In this document: in pieces, positions 37,496-40,594 of the stretch | How positions within the stretch are numbered: position 1 is the first letter of the stretch | Layout: each line of letters begins with the position of its first letter | Source of the DNA: an archaeon | GTDB lineage: Archaea > Nanobdellota > Nanobdellia > Pacearchaeales > GW2011-AR1 | DNA: 40,594 nt | Assembly: GCA_009992175.1 (NCBI GenBank) | Contig: JAACWA010000012.1 | Coordinates: 1 to 40,594, forward strand | Direction of reading: 5' to 3' | Program-made: the position numbers and the translations under genes | Notes under the pieces: model-generated | What the model was told of the DNA's origin: nothing | The model's database searches: none | Seen by the model: the letters and a program-made list of their open reading frames with translations, nothing else

Positions 37496-37921
37496 ATGGT
37501 GAACAATAAAAAGGGGCAGATGAAAATTTCTTTTGGAATGATTTTTTCAATAATTTTAATAATTGCTTTTTTAGGTTTTGCTTTTTTTGCAATTCAAAAA
37601 ATTTTAGACACTCAAAATAATGTTATACAAAAAAAGTTTTATGATTCGTTGGGTAATGATGTAAATAAAATTTGGAAAGAAGGAACTAGTGCATCAAAAA
37701 AGGTAGAATATATTACTCCAAGAGGGGCAAAAAAACTTTGTTTTGAAAATGATCCTTCTCAAAATGTTTATTTTTATTCAGATCATTCAGATATAGGTGA
37801 ATTAATACCTCATCTAGAAATAAATCAAGACTTTTGTATTGAGATTGTTGACAGTAAAGTTAGTTTCATTTTAGTAAAAACTTCAGGTGACCCTTTAGTA
37901 AAAGTGAACAGTAAAAAATGA
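37496..37921 (+). CDS. Pilin-like protein
   Basis: NNKKGQMKISFGMIFSIILIIAFLGFAFFAIQKIL. Confidence 0.6.
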   Translation: MVNNKKGQMKISFGMIFSIILIIAFLGFAFFAIQKILDTQNNVIQKKFYDSLGNDVNKIWKEGTSASKKVEYITPRGAKKLCFENDPSQNVYFYSDHSDIGELIPHLEINQDFCIEIVDSKVSFILVKTSGDPLVKVNSKK

Positions 37922-38826
37922 AAACTATAAACAAGAGAGGTTTTTTGGATATTTCTTTTTCCTGGATTTTTGCATTTTTAATTGGAGCAATGATTTTGGT
38001 TGGAGCATTTTATGGAATAAACAAATTTTCAAGTTTAAGAGAATCTCAAGATTCAGCGGAATTAGGATTTGCTTTGAAAAATTTACTAACTCCCCTAGAG
38101 TCTGGAGTTGAAACAACAAAGTCAATTACTATTACTCTTCCTGTTTTGTCAAGAATAACCCATGAATGTGCAACTTATGGAAATTTTGGAGAAGAAACTT
38201 TTTCGGTACAACAAAAAGTAAAAAATAAATGGACAAATTCAGGAGTTCCAATTTCATTTAGTGATAAATATATTTTTTCTCCAGAAGTTTTTGAAGGACA
38301 AAAATTTAATATTTTCTCAAAACCCTTTTATTTTCCTTTTAAAGTTGCTAACTTAATTTATTTTTCAAATTCTAAAGATGTTTATTGTTTTGTAGGGTTT
38401 TCTAAGTCAGCAAAAGCAGAGTTAAAAAATTTGAATCAAAATAATTTCGAATTTGATTCCTGTTCAGAAAATTCAATAAAAGTTTGTATTGGAACAATAA
38501 ATTGTGACATTAAAGTTAATACAAATGAAAATTCTGTTGAAAAAAACGGAGAAAAAAAAGTTTATTTTGAAGGAGACGCTTTAATGTATGCAGCAATTTT
38601 TTCAGATAGAGCAACTTATGAATGTGAAGTAAAAAGGTTAATGAAAAGGTCAAGTGAACTTTCAGACATTTACAAAGAAAAATCCCTAAACCTTTTGAAT
38701 TTAGGATGTTCCCCTTTTAATGGACTTAGAAATTCATTTTCTTCAGTTGAGAGTTCAAGTGACTTGGCTTTTACAGCTCAAGATATAAAACAAGTAGAGA
38801 ATACTTTGGGGTGTGACTTATGGTGA
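37918..38826 (+). CDS. Pilin-like protein
   Basis: INKRGFLDISFSWIFAFLIGAMILVGAFYGINKF; ATGA overlap with upstream gene. Confidence 0.6.
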   Translation: MKTINKRGFLDISFSWIFAFLIGAMILVGAFYGINKFSSLRESQDSAELGFALKNLLTPLESGVETTKSITITLPVLSRITHECATYGNFGEETFSVQQKVKNKWTNSGVPISFSDKYIFSPEVFEGQKFNIFSKPFYFPFKVANLIYFSNSKDVYCFVGFSKSAKAELKNLNQNNFEFDSCSENSIKVCIGTINCDIKVNTNENSVEKNGEKKVYFEGDALMYAAIFSDRATYECEVKRLMKRSSELSDIYKEKSLNLLNLGCSPFNGLRNSFSSVESSSDLAFTAQDIKQVENTLGCDLW

Positions 38827-39353
38827 ATAAGGGGGTAAACAATAGGGGGAATAAAAAAGGACAAGTAAAAGTTCAACAAATGGCATTCATGATTTTAGGT
38901 CTAACTTTATTTTTTGTTTTAGTTGGTTTGTTTGCTCTTTCTTTTGTTTTTTCCGGAATAAAGGACTCTAAAAATTTGTTAGATGAACAACAGGCAACAC
39001 TTCTGGTTCAAAAACTAGCCAATTCACCCGAATTCACATGTGGAACAGCTTTTGGAACAGAGAAAACAAATTGTGTAGATTTAGATAAAGTTTGGGCTCT
39101 AAAAAATAAAATAAAGGATTACTCTCAATTTTGGGATATAGATGGAATAGAAATCTTGAAAATTTATCCAGATTCAACCGGAGAATGTACTCGAGGGAAC
39201 TTTCTAAATTGTGAAACTTTAACAGTTATGGATTCTGGTTCTGGAGTCGGCAAATCTACTTTTGTTTCATTATGTAGAAAAGAAAGTGATGGAAACAAGG
39301 TTTTTAACAAATGTGAGATAGGAGAGTTAATTGTGAGGTTTTCAAATGAATAG
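38820..39353 (+). CDS. Pilin-like protein
   Basis: GNKKGQVKVQQMAFMILGLTLFFVLVGLFALSFVF; overlaps upstream gene. Confidence 0.6.
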   Translation: MVNKGVNNRGNKKGQVKVQQMAFMILGLTLFFVLVGLFALSFVFSGIKDSKNLLDEQQATLLVQKLANSPEFTCGTAFGTEKTNCVDLDKVWALKNKIKDYSQFWDIDGIEILKIYPDSTGECTRGNFLNCETLTVMDSGSGVGKSTFVSLCRKESDGNKVFNKCEIGELIVRFSNE

Positions 39354-39813
39354 AAAAGCCCAGTCTGAGATGGTAGGTTTCGGGATAATTGTTATAATTA
39401 TTGCAGTTTTAATTTTAGTTTTTATTTCAATCTCTTTATCAAACAATTCAAGCAGTGAATCCCAAAGCTATAAGTCTGAAGCTTTTGTTCAGTCTTACTT
39501 GCAATTCACAACTACTTGCGAAAAGAATACGAGAGTACAATCAAATTTAGAATTAATAAAACTCTGTAAGAATTCAGGCACTTGTGATGATGGGACTCTT
39601 GCGTGTAAAGTTTTAAATGAGACTTCAAAAGACATTTTAGAAAGTGCATGGAAGGTGGGAGAAGACTTTCCAGTTAAAGGATATGAATTTAGTATATTTT
39701 CTCAAGGAAATCCTCTTCTTGAAATTTCAAAAGGAAATAAAACCTCTGAGAGTAGAGGTTCAAGCCAAGTTTTTAGTGAAGAATTACAAATAGATTTTAT
39801 TAGTTACTACTAG
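39346..39813 (+). CDS. Pilin-like protein
   Basis: MNRKAQSEMVGFGIIVIIIAVLILVFISISL; overlaps upstream gene. Confidence 0.6.
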   Translation: MNRKAQSEMVGFGIIVIIIAVLILVFISISLSNNSSSESQSYKSEAFVQSYLQFTTTCEKNTRVQSNLELIKLCKNSGTCDDGTLACKVLNETSKDILESAWKVGEDFPVKGYEFSIFSQGNPLLEISKGNKTSESRGSSQVFSEELQIDFISYY

Positions 39814-39834
39814 TTACTAAAAATATTCTTTAAA

Positions 39835-40176
39835 TCAAATTTTAAAGTGGATAATCATCTCATCAACAGAAATAACTGGTCGAAGCCTTTCTCTTCCCTT
39901 AGTTTTTTCTTTTCTGAGCTCAATAAATCCAAACCTTTCGAGTAGTTTAGTGTCATCAAAGACTGTTTTAAATGGTCTTTGTAGGATTTTTGAAAGATGG
40001 TAAATTGACTTTGGTTCCTTGTATTTGATTGCATCAAGAATTTTTGCTTTTTCTTTTGAGAGAATTTTTTTAAGAGAAGAAAGACCATCAAAGTCATAAA
40101 CTTCTTTACCTTTTAAAAAACTAAAAGTTCCTCCCCCTTCCTTAATTATAACCTCTCTAACCTTTGTTTTAACCAT
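39835..40176 (-). CDS. HTH transcriptional regulator (MarR/HVO_A0114-like)
   Basis: SKEKAKILDAIKYKEPKSIYHLSKILQRPFKTVFDDTKLLERFGFIELRKEKTKGRERLRP winged-helix pattern. Confidence 0.7.
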   Translation of the reverse strand: MVKTKVREVIIKEGGGTFSFLKGKEVYDFDGLSSLKKILSKEKAKILDAIKYKEPKSIYHLSKILQRPFKTVFDDTKLLERFGFIELRKEKTKGRERLRPVISVDEMIIHFKI

Positions 40177-40283
40177 TTTAAGTTTAAATTTGAATTTCTT
40201 ATGTTATATATATCATTTTTGCATATATATATTTTTCTCTTTTTTTCTCCAATTTTTTTTGATGTAATGTCTTCTAAGAGACA

Positions 40284-40365
40284 CCGAAAGCTTTTTAAAT
40301 AAAACCTCTAAAAATGGGGTTTATAGAGGTGAAACCGAAAATTTAAGTCCAAAGCTTTTTAAAGA
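40284..40365 (+). promoter_or_regulatory. Tandem BRE/TATA promoter-like elements upstream of putative S-layer gene
   Basis: CCGAAAGCTTTTTAAATA (40284-40301) and TCCAAAGCTTTTTAAAGA (40348-40365). Confidence 0.6.
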
Positions 40366-40382
40366 AATTTTCGCTTGTTATA

Positions 40383-40556
40383 GTACACTCAATTGGGGGT
40401 GTTCTTATAGGGAGGCTAAAGCATTTGCAAAACACGAATGCAAGGCGTAACCTTATAAGTTGACTAAAAAAGTTCCCCTATAGCTTTTTTAGTAAAACTT
40501 TGACTGCCCTAAGGTAGTTTAGTAGAAAGGTAGAAAGGAGGATAAAAATAAAAAAA
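40383..40556 (+). promoter_or_regulatory. Structured 5' leader of putative S-layer mRNA
   Basis: Hairpins CTTATAGGG/CCTTATAAG with inner GCATT/AATGC, perfect 10-bp ACTAAAAAAG/CTTTTTTAGT, CTGCC-CTAA-GGTAG, then GGAGG at 40537-40541. Confidence 0.6.
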
Positions 40557-40594
40557 ATGAAATTAAATTTCAAAAAAATCTCAGCAATCGCTGC
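40557..40594 (+). CDS. 5' end of a secreted, probably S-layer, protein (truncated by window)
   Basis: MKLNFKKISAIAA... signal-peptide-like start behind a strong promoter/leader. Confidence 0.5.
   Translation, partial: MKLNFKKISAIA

Overview
AT-rich, gene-dense window that looks like a chromosome segment of a DPANN-type archaeon (Pacearchaeota/Woesearchaeota-like by protein character; lineage is inferred). Housekeeping content: L1-L10-L12 stalk operon, RNase P RNA, tRNA-Phe(GAA), CysRS, S19e-L39e-L31e, Cbf5/TruB, TrmY, RNase HI, class II LysRS, histone-fold protein, single-chain primase and PCNA. Metabolic and repair content: form II/III-like RuBisCO next to a HIT hydrolase, NUDIX, peroxiredoxin, Ogg2-like glycosylase, endonuclease III, AlkD. 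The right third is dominated by cell-surface genes: two Cys-rich/TM proteins on the minus strand, a co-oriented cassette of pilin-like (KGQ-type) and large Cys-rich secreted proteins (32.4-39.8 kb), and the start of a probable S-layer gene behind a long, structured leader at the right edge. Other points of interest: a primase whose PriL-like domain has no cysteines, several decayed or frameshifted genes missed by the ORF track, a probable IS200/IS605 right end at the left edge, structured leaders, and short repeats. All protein assignments come from reading motifs; no database search was run.
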